Origin: Thiomicrorhabdus sp965602805
GTDB lineage: Bacteria; Pseudomonadota; Gammaproteobacteria; Thiomicrospirales; Thiomicrospiraceae
Length of the DNA: 64,000 nt
Direction of reading: 5' to 3'
Assembly (NCBI GenBank): GCA_965602805.1
Contig: CBFCZK010000003.1
Location: 1-64,000 of the forward strand
Part shown: positions 16,974 to 26,406 of the stretch, piece after piece
Numbering within the stretch: position 1 is the first letter of the stretch
Layout: each line of letters starts with the position of its first letter
Notes under the pieces: generated by a model
What the model saw: only the letters and a program-made list of their open reading frames with translations
The model's database searches: none
Told to the model about the DNA's origin: nothing
Program-made: the position numbers and the translations under genes

Positions 16974-17930
16974 TTAGTGTTTCATTAAAGAGGTTACCGA
17001 TTCATCTTGGTTAATACGACGAATCGTTTCACCTAAAATTTGAGAAATCGTAATCGTACGCACTTTTTTGCAGGCCATTACCGCGGCTGATTGCGGAATT
17101 GAATCGGTCACAACCAATTCTTTTAAGACTGAACCTTCAATATTATCGATTGCAGGGCCAGACAATACCGCATGCACTACGTAAGCTGAAACACTTTTAG
17201 CGCCGCGATCCATTAAAGCACTCGCTGCTTTACATAAAGTACCCGCTGTATCAACCATGTCATCCACGATAATGCAGTCACGCCCTTCAATCTCACCAAT
17301 GATATTCATAACTTCTGAAACATTGGCCTTTGGACGACGCTTATCGATAATTGCCATCTCAGCATTTAACGCTTTCGCCACAGCTCGAGCACGAACAACC
17401 CCTCCCATATCAGGAGAGACAATCATGACGTTCTCTAAATCACAGTTATTCTGCATATCTTCAACCAATAGAGGAGAAGCATACAAGTTATCCACAGGAA
17501 TATCGAAGAAACCCTGAATTTGGTCAGCGTGTAAATCGACCGTAACCACTTGATGCGCACCCGCTCCAGAAATCATATCCGCTGTTAAACGAGCGGTAAT
17601 AGGAACACGAGCTGAGTGAGGGCGACGATCCTGACGGGCAAAACCATAATAAGGAATAACAGCAGTAATACGAGCTGCTGATGCACGCTTCAGCGCATCA
17701 ATCATCACCAACATTTCCATCAGGTTAACGGCTGGTTCAGGCGTACAAGTCGGCTGTAAAACATAGACATCTTGACCACGAACAGACTCTTTAATCTCAA
17801 CCATGATTTCGCCGTCACTAAAACGACCGACATCGGCTTTACCCAAAGGTAGATTTAGATACTGTGAGATTTTTTCTGCTAGATTGACATTTGCGTTTCC
17901 CGCAAAAATCATGACATTTTTATTGGCCAT
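16974..17930 (-). CDS. prs: ribose-phosphate pyrophosphokinase
   Basis: Makes PRPP from ribose 5-phosphate and ATP for nucleotide, histidine and tryptophan synthesis. Signatures are FSDGEIMVEI, the catalytic flexible region with YYGFARQDRR, the divalent-metal VTVDLHADQIQGFFD, and the PRPP-binding loop CIIVDDMVDTAGTL. 318 residues, full class I length. It follows a tRNA-Gln gene by 53 bp and precedes rplY. Confidence 0.97.
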   Translation of the reverse strand: MANKNVMIFAGNANVNLAEKISQYLNLPLGKADVGRFSDGEIMVEIKESVRGQDVYVLQPTCTPEPAVNLMEMLVMIDALKRASAARITAVIPYYGFARQDRRPHSARVPITARLTADMISGAGAHQVVTVDLHADQIQGFFDIPVDNLYASPLLVEDMQNNCDLENVMIVSPDMGGVVRARAVAKALNAEMAIIDKRRPKANVSEVMNIIGEIEGRDCIIVDDMVDTAGTLCKAASALMDRGAKSVSAYVVHAVLSGPAIDNIEGSVLKELVVTDSIPQSAAVMACKKVRTITISQILGETIRRINQDESVTSLMKH

Positions 17931-17983
17931 TACAGGCGCTCCTGTTCGGGGTAAAAATGATTTGGGGAATTAGGATAGGATAT

Positions 17984-18058
17984 TGGCAGGGCTGGCAGGA
18001 TTCGAACCTGCGGTACACTGGATCAAAACCAGATGCCTTACCGCTTGGCTACAGCCCT
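17984..18058 (-). tRNA. tRNA-Gln (TTG)
   Basis: 75-nt cloverleaf with encoded CCA. The acceptor stem AGGGCTG/CAGCCCT plus G73 is complete, the D arm is GCCAAGCGGTAAGGC, and anticodon loop TTTTGAT gives TTG. The T arm is GCAGGTTCGAATCCTGC. The outermost pair of the anticodon stem looks like a T-T mismatch. It lies just upstream of prs, a common neighbour. Confidence 0.94.
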
Positions 18059-18171
18059 TTAATATCATTGTCGTTAAAGACAGGTGCGTATTATCCATGT
18101 ATTCATTCGAAGTTCAAGAGAAAAGTTAAAACTTTATCAAAAAAGTTTCACGGATTTTCTAAAGACAATTC

Positions 18172-20031
18172 TCACTGAGCTTCGAGTTGCTCGATTAAAT
18201 CCTGTAAACGCTTATTTTTTAAAAACTTTTCATGATATTTTTCCCACATCAACTTGGCTTTGGCCTGATTACCCTGCTTCCAATAAGTTGAAATCAAGTG
18301 AATCAAAACCTCATCATCGACTTCAATGCTCAGTGCCTTTTGTAGAAACTCTTCCGCTTTAGCATAATCTTGCTTCTGAAAGTAAAGCCAACCCAAGCTA
18401 TCTAATACATAATAACTTTGCGGCTCTAAACCATAAGCTTTTTTCAATAAACTTTCAGCAGCGTCATGATGACTATTTTTCTCCACATAAAAATAACCCA
18501 ATGCATTTAGAGCATCGACTTCATTTGGATCCAACTCTATAACGCGTTTAAGGTTGCGCTCATACGCATCAAACTGCTCTAGCTTATACAATAACAATGC
18601 TTGCGCCATTAACACCTCAATATGGCCAGAGTCGATTGCTAAAACTTTTTCATATTGTTCAACCGCTTGAGTGTATTTATTTTCATAACTATAGAACACC
18701 CCTTTAGCTCGATACACTTTAATTTTATCTTGTGGTTTTTCAACCTCAATTAAGTCCAACACGTTAATCGCTTGCGCCATATCATTTAGTGAAAAATAGA
18801 TTTCTGCACGGTGTAACTGTGCATCTAAATAATAGTTATCCGAAGTCACATTGGCAAAGTGAAGCAACGCTTTTTCATTGTTCTTTTGCTCCTGATGCAA
18901 TAAACCTAAATAATAGCTCGCCACATTCATATAACCCTTTGCACGGATTACTTGCTGTAGATTTACTTCTGCTAAAGCATAGGATTTACGTTCAATTTGC
19001 AATAACGCCAATGACAACCGGGATGTATAGGCATCTGGAACGGACTTCAAAATATTTTCGTAACGGCCTTCGGCAGCATCATAAAGTTTGGCTTGCACCT
19101 CCAGACGGGCGACTCGCTCTTGGACGACCCAATCTTCTGGATACTTTTCTAAATAAGGTTTAAGTGCCTCTAGCCCTTTTTGCGGCGTAGACAACTGTAA
19201 ATACACTTTTGCTAACAGGCCATTTATACGTGGCTCTGATTCGGTGGTTTGCAGCTCTCTGGCCTTTTCGACTGCGACCAAGGCGACGTCGCGTTGACCC
19301 TGAACATGCGCGACATAACTCAATGAAAAATATGCGGCCCACGACTCTGGAAAGGTTTCTGTAAGAGATTGCATAAACACAATACTGTGTTCAGGTTGCG
19401 CAGAAGTCGACACGCGCTGTGCCGTTAGTAACAAATCTTTATCTAAGCCTTCTTTTGATAGGCTGTGATAGCGTTGCCACTGTTGCAACGCCAATTCAAC
19501 CGAGCCTTGACGAAGTGAAATCAAAAACGAAGCGCGCCAAGCGGTGGCTTCTTGTGGAGAGACTTCACGCCATAAATGTGTAGCTGCTTCAATCTTCTGT
19601 GCATCATAGGTTGTCATCGACAACTCAAAAGCTCTTTCCGCCAACTCTGCATCTCGAATTTTGAATGCCAACTCATAAATGACATCAAAGGCTTGTGCAG
19701 GCTGACCTTTTTGCACCATCATCTCTGCGGCTAATATCTGAAACATAGTATTGGCATCGATATGAATCAATTGCTCAGCCAATACTGGTAAAGCACCTTC
19801 GTGCCCTTCTAAAGAGGGTGTAACGGGGAGAGCGACACCCGAGACATTAGAATCATTTGCCGCCAGGAAACCAGAACTGCAACCTGATAGTAATAAAAGG
19901 CTACTGATTAGCACAAGCTGGGTAGCCTGAAGTACATGAGTACGATGACTAGAGTATTTTAATGTCAAAACTCGACTCTCTTGATAATGACTAGCTTGCG
20001 GACTTGAATTCTTAAACCATGATTTAAACAC
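18172..20031 (-). CDS. TPR-repeat lipoprotein
   Basis: 619 residues. The lipobox LLSGC (Cys51) is preceded by an unusually long polar N-terminus, so the true start may be further in; no clear inner start with a ribosome site was found. The rest is a superhelix of tetratricopeptide repeats, clearest near the end (ALNALGYFYVEK, VLDSLGWLYFQKQDYAKAEEF). Similar TPR proteins stand divergent from hemA, followed by lolB and ispE, in many gammaproteobacteria. Here neither follows; tRNA-Gln and prs come next. Likely an outer-membrane scaffold. Confidence 0.82.
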   Translation of the reverse strand: MFKSWFKNSSPQASHYQESRVLTLKYSSHRTHVLQATQLVLISSLLLLSGCSSGFLAANDSNVSGVALPVTPSLEGHEGALPVLAEQLIHIDANTMFQILAAEMMVQKGQPAQAFDVIYELAFKIRDAELAERAFELSMTTYDAQKIEAATHLWREVSPQEATAWRASFLISLRQGSVELALQQWQRYHSLSKEGLDKDLLLTAQRVSTSAQPEHSIVFMQSLTETFPESWAAYFSLSYVAHVQGQRDVALVAVEKARELQTTESEPRINGLLAKVYLQLSTPQKGLEALKPYLEKYPEDWVVQERVARLEVQAKLYDAAEGRYENILKSVPDAYTSRLSLALLQIERKSYALAEVNLQQVIRAKGYMNVASYYLGLLHQEQKNNEKALLHFANVTSDNYYLDAQLHRAEIYFSLNDMAQAINVLDLIEVEKPQDKIKVYRAKGVFYSYENKYTQAVEQYEKVLAIDSGHIEVLMAQALLLYKLEQFDAYERNLKRVIELDPNEVDALNALGYFYVEKNSHHDAAESLLKKAYGLEPQSYYVLDSLGWLYFQKQDYAKAEEFLQKALSIEVDDEVLIHLISTYWKQGNQAKAKLMWEKYHEKFLKNKRLQDLIEQLEAQ

Positions 20032-20432
20032 TTAATTCAATCCCTTCTATTCTTCGTTTCTAAATGTAATTTACCGGAACTCTATCAACACGGTGATTCT
20101 ATGGAACGATTGCATAGCACTTGTTATAGACCAGTTGCCAGCAAAAAAAGTTCCAGGGCAATTAACTCATTGTAGGTAATTTATTATAAAAAAAAAGGCA
20201 TTGTCTAAAATTAATACCTCTTTTACAGCATAGCCTCGAATATTGGAATCCAATACAAACCCTGCATTGCAAATTGATTTGTGTCTCGATTATTAATTAA
20301 ATAGCCCACACCCCATCTAAGGCCATTGCATACAAAAGCTTGCAATTCGTCGCATAATTTAGCAAAATCACCCCCTTTATTTAGCAGATTAATATCTGTT
20401 ACTTTCTGAACAACGGTAAAGCCTCTATTTAT
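20032..20432. other. divergent regulatory gap
   Basis: 401 bp between the TPR gene and hemA, AT-rich, with an A9 run near 20190. It must hold both divergent promoters, but I could not assign -35/-10 pairs with confidence. No gene, repeat or tRNA seen. Confidence 0.5.
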
Positions 20433-21713
20433 ATGAAACTAATTACACTGGGTGTTAATCACGAGACAGCGCCTGTCGACATTCGTGAAACAGTTTCATT
20501 TACACCTGAGGCCGTACAGAGCGCCCTATCTGCATTAAAAGAAGGTGCTCTGATATCCGAATGCATTATCTTGTCGACTTGTAACCGCACCGAAATCTAC
20601 TGTACCTTGAAAGACTCAAAAACCAAGGCAGATATTCAGACATGGTTACACCAGTTTTTTGAGTTACCAGCAGATGCTTTAAGTCCTTATCTCTATATCC
20701 ATCATGATTTGGAAGCCGTGAAACATATTATGCGCGTTTCCAGTGGTTTAAACTCTTTAGTACTAGGCGAACCTCAAATATTCGGTCAGATTAAAGACGC
20801 TTATAATGCTGCGCATAAAGCCGACAGCATTCACCAAACGCTAGAAAATTTGTTTCAGCATATTTTTAGAACGGTAAAACAAGTGCGTACCGATACTTCT
20901 ATCGGCTCAAGTCCAGTTTCCGTGGCATTTTCTGCCGTTTCTTTATCCAAGCAGTTCTTTGGTGACTTGTCTGCACAGACTGCGTTGCTATTGGGCGCAG
21001 GGGAAACCATCGAGCTGGTCTCTAGACATTTAAGTGAAGCCAATGTCGGTAATTTAATTATCGCCAACCGAACCCTCGAAAAAGCGCATCGATTGGCTGA
21101 GAGTGTCGGCGGATATGCGATTGAATTAGATGAGATTGATAACCACCTGCATGAAGCGGATATTATTATTGGTTCGACCGGTAGCCCACACGCCATTTTG
21201 AAGCAAAAACAAGTCATAACCGCGCTTAAAAAACGTAAGAACCGCCCTATTTTTATGGTCGATATTGCCGTACCACGAGACATTGAAGCCAGCGTTAATG
21301 AACTGGACAATGTTTACCTGTACACCGTTGATGATTTGAAAGAGATTATTGAAGGCAACAAACAATCCAGACAAGCGGCGGCCCTTGAAGCGGAAGAAAT
21401 CATTGAGCTTCAAGCCCATAACTTCATGATTCAACTGCACGCCATGCAACAAGTTAAACCGATTATTCAAGTTTATCGTCAACAAGCGATGCGCCAGAAA
21501 GAGGAGGCGTTAAATCATGCGCTTCACCAGTTAGAACAAGGTTGCGCGCCAGAAGAGATTATCAAACGCCTGGCAAACCAATTGACTAATAAATTAATTC
21601 ACACCCCTACATCACAATTGAACCATGCAGGCATTGAAGGTAATAAAGCGCTGATTGAGTGTGCTGAAAGTCTTTTAATTTGCGATCAAAAAGCAGATCA
21701 TCCGAACGGTTAA
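20433..21713 (+). CDS. hemA: glutamyl-tRNA reductase
   Basis: First step of C5-pathway tetrapyrrole synthesis: reduces Glu-tRNA to glutamate-1-semialdehyde with NADPH. Nucleophile Cys50 lies in ILSTCNRTEIY; the N-terminus ITLGVNHETAPVDIRE is typical. SSGLNSLVLGEPQIFGQIK lies near 110, the Rossmann motif LLLGAGE near 187, and a C-terminal dimerisation helix completes it. 426 residues. Starts the conserved hemA-prfA-prmC-moeB group. Confidence 0.97.
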   Translation: MKLITLGVNHETAPVDIRETVSFTPEAVQSALSALKEGALISECIILSTCNRTEIYCTLKDSKTKADIQTWLHQFFELPADALSPYLYIHHDLEAVKHIMRVSSGLNSLVLGEPQIFGQIKDAYNAAHKADSIHQTLENLFQHIFRTVKQVRTDTSIGSSPVSVAFSAVSLSKQFFGDLSAQTALLLGAGETIELVSRHLSEANVGNLIIANRTLEKAHRLAESVGGYAIELDEIDNHLHEADIIIGSTGSPHAILKQKQVITALKKRKNRPIFMVDIAVPRDIEASVNELDNVYLYTVDDLKEIIEGNKQSRQAAALEAEEIIELQAHNFMIQLHAMQQVKPIIQVYRQQAMRQKEEALNHALHQLEQGCAPEEIIKRLANQLTNKLIHTPTSQLNHAGIEGNKALIECAESLLICDQKADHPNG

Positions 21714-21728
21714 ACTGTTTAACCGTTC
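21704..21728 (+). terminator. hairpin at the hemA-prfA junction
   Basis: GAACGGTTAAAC and its exact complement around a single T, overlapping the hemA stop codon. The sequence after it is AT-rich but has no clean T run, so it may be a processing or attenuation signal, not a full terminator. Confidence 0.5.
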
Positions 21729-21751
21729 TATAATAAATAATCGAGACCCCT

Positions 21752-22840
21752 GTGAAAGATTCTATTCGTAGTAAATTAGAAACCTTGGTTGAACGCCTGG
21801 ATGAAGTCAACGCTTTAATCTGTTCGCCTGAAACCATGAGTGATCAGAAAAAGTTTACCGAACTCACCAAAGAATATTCGAAATTAAGCCCAATCGTTGA
21901 AACCTTCAATAGCTTCATTGGCGCACAAGATGATTTAGATGAAGCCATGGATATGATCAATTCTGGTGATGCTGAAATGAAAGAGATGGCGCAAGAAGAA
22001 CTGCCTGATCTAAAAGCGCAAGTCAGTGAACTTGAGCTGGCATTGCAGACCATGTTATTACCAACGGATCCAAATGATGATTCGAATATTTTCTTAGAAA
22101 TCCGAGCGGGAACAGGCGGCGATGAAGCGGCTATTTTTTCTGGCGACCTCTTTAAAATGTACAGCCGTTTTGCTGAAAAAGAAGGTTGGCAGGTAGAAAT
22201 CATCAACACCAACATCGGTGAACACGGTGGTTATAAAGAGGTTATTGCCCGCATCATCGGCGATGGCGCTTACTCAAAACTTAAGTTTGAATCCGGCGCA
22301 CATCGCGTGCAACGTGTCCCTGCAACAGAAACACAAGGCCGCGTACACACCTCGGCGGCAACCGTGGTCGTTATGGCGGAAGCTGCTGATGTTGAGCAAA
22401 TTGAACTCAATCCTGCAGATCTTAAAGTGGATACTTTCCGCGCATCTGGAGCAGGTGGACAGCACGTTAACAAAACCGATTCCGCGATTCGTATTACGCA
22501 TTTACCGACCAATACCGTGGTGGAATGCCAGGATGAGCGTTCGCAACATAAAAACCGTGCACGTGCGATGTCGCTACTGGCGGCTCGAATTATGGATGCC
22601 AGACAACAGGTTCACGATGATGCTATTTCAGAAGAGCGTAAAAGCCTGGTGGGTACCGGAGATCGTTCTGCCCGTATTCGCACCTATAACTATCCTCAAG
22701 GGCGTGTAACGGATCACCGCATCAACTTGACGCTGTATAAATTAGATGAAGTCATGAATGGTGGTTTGGATCAGATTGTCGGGCCGCTGCTCGCCGAGCA
22801 CCAAGCAGAGATGCTCGCCACCTTAAGTTCTAACGACTAA
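21752..22840 (+). CDS. prfA: peptide chain release factor 1
   Basis: Recognises UAA and UAG stops and triggers peptide release. GGQ is at residues 235-237 in ASGAGGQHVNKTDSAI, with AATVVVMAEA and FESGAHRVQRVPATE preceding. The PxT-type anticodon-mimic region is GRVHTSA. 362 residues. The start codon is GTG (VKDSIRSKLETLVERLDE). It follows hemA by 38 bp and the hairpin described there. Confidence 0.97.
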   Translation: MKDSIRSKLETLVERLDEVNALICSPETMSDQKKFTELTKEYSKLSPIVETFNSFIGAQDDLDEAMDMINSGDAEMKEMAQEELPDLKAQVSELELALQTMLLPTDPNDDSNIFLEIRAGTGGDEAAIFSGDLFKMYSRFAEKEGWQVEIINTNIGEHGGYKEVIARIIGDGAYSKLKFESGAHRVQRVPATETQGRVHTSAATVVVMAEAADVEQIELNPADLKVDTFRASGAGGQHVNKTDSAIRITHLPTNTVVECQDERSQHKNRARAMSLLAARIMDARQQVHDDAISEERKSLVGTGDRSARIRTYNYPQGRVTDHRINLTLYKLDEVMNGGLDQIVGPLLAEHQAEMLATLSSND

Positions 22841-22855
22841 TTTAGTCTCCCGCTT

Positions 22856-23761
22856 GTGAGCCACTCCTCTAACAGCATTGAAAACTGCCTTCAGGCCGCG
22901 AATCAACAACTGATTCAAGCAGGCCTGGTGGATTCCCCACAACTGGACGCCGAACTACTTCTAGCACATAGCTTACAAGTCTCTAGAACCTACCTGTTCA
23001 CATGGTCGGACAAACTACTCGAAACTCAGCAACAGCTCGCCTTTGACTCTTTATTACAACAAAGAGCGTTAGGTCGGCCAATTGCCCACATTCTCGGTGA
23101 ACGTGAATTCTGGGGCTTGAGCCTGAAAGTCACCGCGGATACCTTGATTCCTCGCCCTGACACAGAAACCTTGGTAGAAACGGCTTTAGAACTCCATCAG
23201 CAAGCCGAAAGTACTTCAAGCAAGCCAAATACAAAATCGAAAAACCAAACTGACCAGGCCTGGTCAATCCTCGATTTAGGGACGGGCAGTGGTGCAATTG
23301 CCTTAGCTTTAAAAAGTGAATGTCCGCTTTGCTCTGTCACCGCCATCGATTTTAGCGAAAAAGCGTTACAAGTCGCGTCATACAATGCTGTAAACCTGCA
23401 ATTAGACGTTAACTTTTTACAGAGCGATTGGTTTTCAGCCATTGAAGAAACTCAGCGGTTTGACTGCATTGTCTCCAATCCTCCCTATATTGAAGATGCA
23501 GATCCACACTTAGCGGAAGGTGATGTGCGCTTTGAACCCATTACCGCCTTAACATCAGGTCAAGACGGTTTAATTGATATTCGAAAAATAACCGACCAGG
23601 CCTGGTCGTTTTTAAAACCCAACGGTTGGCTGTTAATCGAACACGGTTATCATCAAGCGGATTCGGTCGCTGAGATATTCAAGGCGAGTCACTATTGCAA
23701 TGTCAGAGGCATAAAAGACCTGGGCGGCAATCCTCGCATCACGCTTGGACAAAAACAGTAA
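22856..23761 (+). CDS. prmC: release factor glutamine methyltransferase PrmC
   Basis: Methylates the GGQ glutamine of RF1/RF2. SAM motif LDLGTGSGAIALAL starts near 138 and the substrate motif NPPY is at 208-211. LIPRPDTETLVE, before them, is also typical. It starts with GTG, 15 bp after prfA. Its 301 residues are slightly long because of a polar linker at about 119-132. Three palindrome copies lie in this one gene: a partial one at 22920 (AGLV) and perfect ones at 23251-23266 (D133-QAW) and 23593-23608 (D247-QAW). Confidence 0.97.
   Translation: MSHSSNSIENCLQAANQQLIQAGLVDSPQLDAELLLAHSLQVSRTYLFTWSDKLLETQQQLAFDSLLQQRALGRPIAHILGEREFWGLSLKVTADTLIPRPDTETLVETALELHQQAESTSSKPNTKSKNQTDQAWSILDLGTGSGAIALALKSECPLCSVTAIDFSEKALQVASYNAVNLQLDVNFLQSDWFSAIEETQRFDCIVSNPPYIEDADPHLAEGDVRFEPITALTSGQDGLIDIRKITDQAWSFLKPNGWLLIEHGYHQADSVAEIFKASHYCNVRGIKDLGGNPRITLGQKQ
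23251..23266. repeat. dispersed palindrome inside prmC
   Basis: TGACCAGGCCTGGTCA, a perfect 16-mer, read as DQAWS just before the SAM motif. Confidence 0.9.
23593..23608. repeat. dispersed palindrome inside prmC
   Basis: CGACCAGGCCTGGTCG, a perfect 16-mer with changed but still complementary outer bases, read as DQAWS. Confidence 0.9.
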
Positions 23762-23833
23762 AACCTGCATAATACATTCAATTTCAACGATTCAGCTTCG
23801 CTTCAATCACTAGCAACCCATAAGAATAAAACC

Positions 23834-24601
23834 ATGACAAACACCGCTAAAACCGAATTAAATGATGCCGAGCTTTCTCGTTATAGCCGACAGATTTTAC
23901 TGCCAGAAATCGATTATTCAGGCCAGCTTACATTGGCGCAATCTCATGCAGTTATATTTGGTCTTGGAGGTCTTGGCTCCCCTGCTTCACTCTATTTGGC
24001 AGCGGCGGGTATTGGTCATTTAACCTTGGTGGATTTTGATGACGTCGACGACTCTAATCTACAACGCCAAATCGTCCATCGTGAAGCCAATATTGGCCAA
24101 GCAAAAGTCGCTTCTGCCCAGTCCAATTTAAGTGCTTTGAATCATCACATCAAGATTGACACGCTGTCACATAAACTAGATGAATCCGAAGTTTTAGAAT
24201 TGATTAAAACCGCTGATGTGGTCTTAGATTGTACCGATAACTTTGATTCAAGATTTGCGCTTAACCAAGCTTGCTTTAAAGCCAAGAAACCCTTAATTTC
24301 AGGCGCAGCAATCCGCTGGGAAGGTCAGTTAAGTACCTATGATTTTAGACAAGAAAGTAGCCCGTGTTATCAATGCCTTTATCCAGAAAATAATGGTCAA
24401 GAATTGACTTGCAGTCAAAATGGGATTTTATCACCGGTTGTTGGAATGGTTGGCAGCATGCAGGCAATTGAAGCGGTTAAAGCACTGTTAAACTTGCCGA
24501 CTTTGACAGGAAAACTGATGATTATGGATGCTTACACCATGATGATTCGCACTCTGAATCTTAAAAAAGACCCTCAATGTAAACAGTGTAGCGCAGCCTA
24601 A
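23834..24601 (+). CDS. moeB: MoeB/ThiF-family adenylyltransferase
   Basis: E1-like enzyme that adenylates the C-terminus of a sulfur carrier (MoaD or ThiS) for molybdopterin or thiamine synthesis. The opening RYSRQILLPEIDYSGQ, nucleotide loop GLGGLGSPAS, and DDSNLQRQIVH with the catalytic Arg are all typical. The paired zinc motifs CYQC and CKQC and the late cysteine in ELTCSQNG are visible. 255 residues. Its place after prmC favours MoeB, but sequence alone does not exclude ThiF. Confidence 0.9.
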   Translation: MTNTAKTELNDAELSRYSRQILLPEIDYSGQLTLAQSHAVIFGLGGLGSPASLYLAAAGIGHLTLVDFDDVDDSNLQRQIVHREANIGQAKVASAQSNLSALNHHIKIDTLSHKLDESEVLELIKTADVVLDCTDNFDSRFALNQACFKAKKPLISGAAIRWEGQLSTYDFRQESSPCYQCLYPENNGQELTCSQNGILSPVVGMVGSMQAIEAVKALLNLPTLTGKLMIMDAYTMMIRTLNLKKDPQCKQCSAA

Positions 24602-24602
24602 T

Positions 24603-25319
24603 CTAAGAGGCTTTTTGAGAATCCTTTCTAATTGTAATAATCACGCGTCGATTCAACGAACGACCGTAAGCAGTGGCATTCGGTGCGACCTCGGCATTAT
24701 CGCCATTACCTTCAATACGCACCAATGTCTTATCCACCCCCATATCGATAAAGGTTCTCGCAACCGTTGCCGCTCTTGCCGCAGACAACTCCCAGTTAGA
24801 AGGAAATTGAAAATTATTAATGGGTCTATTATCGGTATAACCCGAAATAACCATATCCTGTTCACGCCCAGCCAAAGTCTCACCTAATTTCTCTAGCTGC
24901 TCACGTGTTTTGTCGCTAATGGTCGCACGGCCACTTTCAAAAAAGCTATCTGACTTAAGGGTGATTCGAGTGAATTCTGGCGTTTCTTCGATATTAATGT
25001 CTTTGGGATCAACTTCTTTCATCGCCTCCTCGATATCGCCTTTTGAGACCGCTGGTTTTAAATCCAACTGCACAAGTTCTTCTTGCGGAGGTATTTTTTT
25101 ATCGTCTAGGATTTCAATTGGCGTAGATGGCTTGCCAGCGATACTATCCGCAAATGCTTGGCGTTCTTTCGGGTCGACTACGGCCATTAACCACATGACT
25201 AAAAAGAACACCATTAAGACCGTCATTAAATCGGCAAGCGCAATCTTCCACGATCCGCCGTGCGCACCGCCCTCATCATGACCACCACGACGACGTGACA
25301 TTACAGTATCTCTACCCAT
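24603..25319 (-). CDS. motB: flagellar stator protein MotB
   Basis: Peptidoglycan-anchored half of a flagellar stator. There is one N-terminal transmembrane helix (about 24-43), with the ion-binding Asp30 in W-KIALA-D. A plug/linker region and a C-terminal OmpA-like domain follow (ISGYTDNRPI, WELSAARAATVAR, NRRVIITI). 238 residues. The ATG at M7 is an alternative start. It overlaps nothing but follows its MotA partner by 46 bp and ends two bases from the convergent moeB stop. Confidence 0.92.
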   Translation of the reverse strand: MGRDTVMSRRRGGHDEGGAHGGSWKIALADLMTVLMVFFLVMWLMAVVDPKERQAFADSIAGKPSTPIEILDDKKIPPQEELVQLDLKPAVSKGDIEEAMKEVDPKDINIEETPEFTRITLKSDSFFESGRATISDKTREQLEKLGETLAGREQDMVISGYTDNRPINNFQFPSNWELSAARAATVARTFIDMGVDKTLVRIEGNGDNAEVAPNATAYGRSLNRRVIITIRKDSQKAS

Positions 25320-25365
25320 AAAGCGGATGAAACATTAAGAACTTCATGACTGAAAGTAAACACGA

Positions 25366-26205
25366 TTATTCAACATCCCTAGGAGTTTCAAATTCAGGTG
25401 GTATACGCTGACGACCAATCTCAACCGCTAAGTTAGGTGAAACACCATTTGAATAGGCTGATAAAAAAGCAGACGTCATCTCAAGCAGAGAGCGGTCTTG
25501 ACGAATCATCACTTCAATCGCATGAACAAAAGGTGCTAAAACGGCAAAGGCAAAAAACACCCCGGTTAAGGTCCCCACCAAAGCGGCACCAATTGCCGTC
25601 CCGATTTGAGCAACATCCATTTCACCCCCCAACATTTCCATCGTCAAAATAACGCCTAATACGGCCGCGACGATCCCGAAGCCCGGCAGCCAATCTGCCA
25701 CTTTGCCAACCGATTTAGTGACCTCCATCATTGAACTGCAAATATCATCAACCTGGTCTTCAAGGTGATGTTGGAAATTTTGACTCTGCGGTGGGTTCAA
25801 CATTAGGTAACTGAAGTTATCGATAATGAATTTCTTCAGATCTTTATGCTTAAGAACGCTGGAATAGTGCATGAAAATCGGACTCGTTTCAGGGCTGACG
25901 ATATGTTTTTCCAGCGCTAAAACACCCGAAGAACGCGACAAACGTACTAACTCTTCTAGCAAGTCAAGCGTATCCGCATAGAGTTTTTTAGTCACTCTTT
26001 CTCCGGCAAAATAACGCCCTAAAAAGACCATACTGCGTTTCCAGACGTAAACAGGGGTTGATGCCAAGAACGTTCCCAAGGCTATCCCAAGGATGACGAC
26101 AAGCTCTGACGGGTGCCATAGAGAGAGAAGATTCCCCCCCATCAACATAAACCCACCGAAGAAACTGACGGTAATGAGCAGAATACCAATTGGCTTTGCA
26201 AACAT
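25366..26205 (-). CDS. motA: flagellar stator protein MotA
   Basis: Membrane half of the stator that pushes the rotor. 279 residues with four transmembrane segments (about 5-25, 33-50, 170-190, 203-225). The cytoplasmic loop holds the rotor-contacting charges (LLEELVRLSRSSGVLALEKH), and the TM3 proline lies in DWLPGFGIVAAVLGVILTM. It resembles the E. coli/LafT type more than PomA. It pairs with the MotB gene directly downstream. A second, different stator set is at 51082-53454. Confidence 0.93.
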   Translation of the reverse strand: MFAKPIGILLITVSFFGGFMLMGGNLLSLWHPSELVVILGIALGTFLASTPVYVWKRSMVFLGRYFAGERVTKKLYADTLDLLEELVRLSRSSGVLALEKHIVSPETSPIFMHYSSVLKHKDLKKFIIDNFSYLMLNPPQSQNFQHHLEDQVDDICSSMMEVTKSVGKVADWLPGFGIVAAVLGVILTMEMLGGEMDVAQIGTAIGAALVGTLTGVFFAFAVLAPFVHAIEVMIRQDRSLLEMTSAFLSAYSNGVSPNLAVEIGRQRIPPEFETPRDVE

Positions 26206-26369
26206 AGTTTTTCACTTATTTAAGTTTAAAGAAGCCAACCTGCTTCACCTAAAGGTGTCACACGTTAACCCCATAAAAATCTGTGCGTTCTAATCAACAT
26301 TTTTTTGACAGAACTAATCTATTTGCAACTAAAGCAACTCTTATACCAGGTTTAAAAATAGATGGGAAT

Positions 26370-26395
26370 CAAGCACGCCGTTGGTGGCGCACTTG
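26370..26395 (-). terminator. probable parC terminator
   Basis: On the minus strand CAAGTGCGCC pairs with GGCGTGCTTG (ten pairs, two of them G-U), followed by a T-rich stretch. Confidence 0.55.
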
Positions 26396-26406
26396 TTGGA
26401 TAGGAC

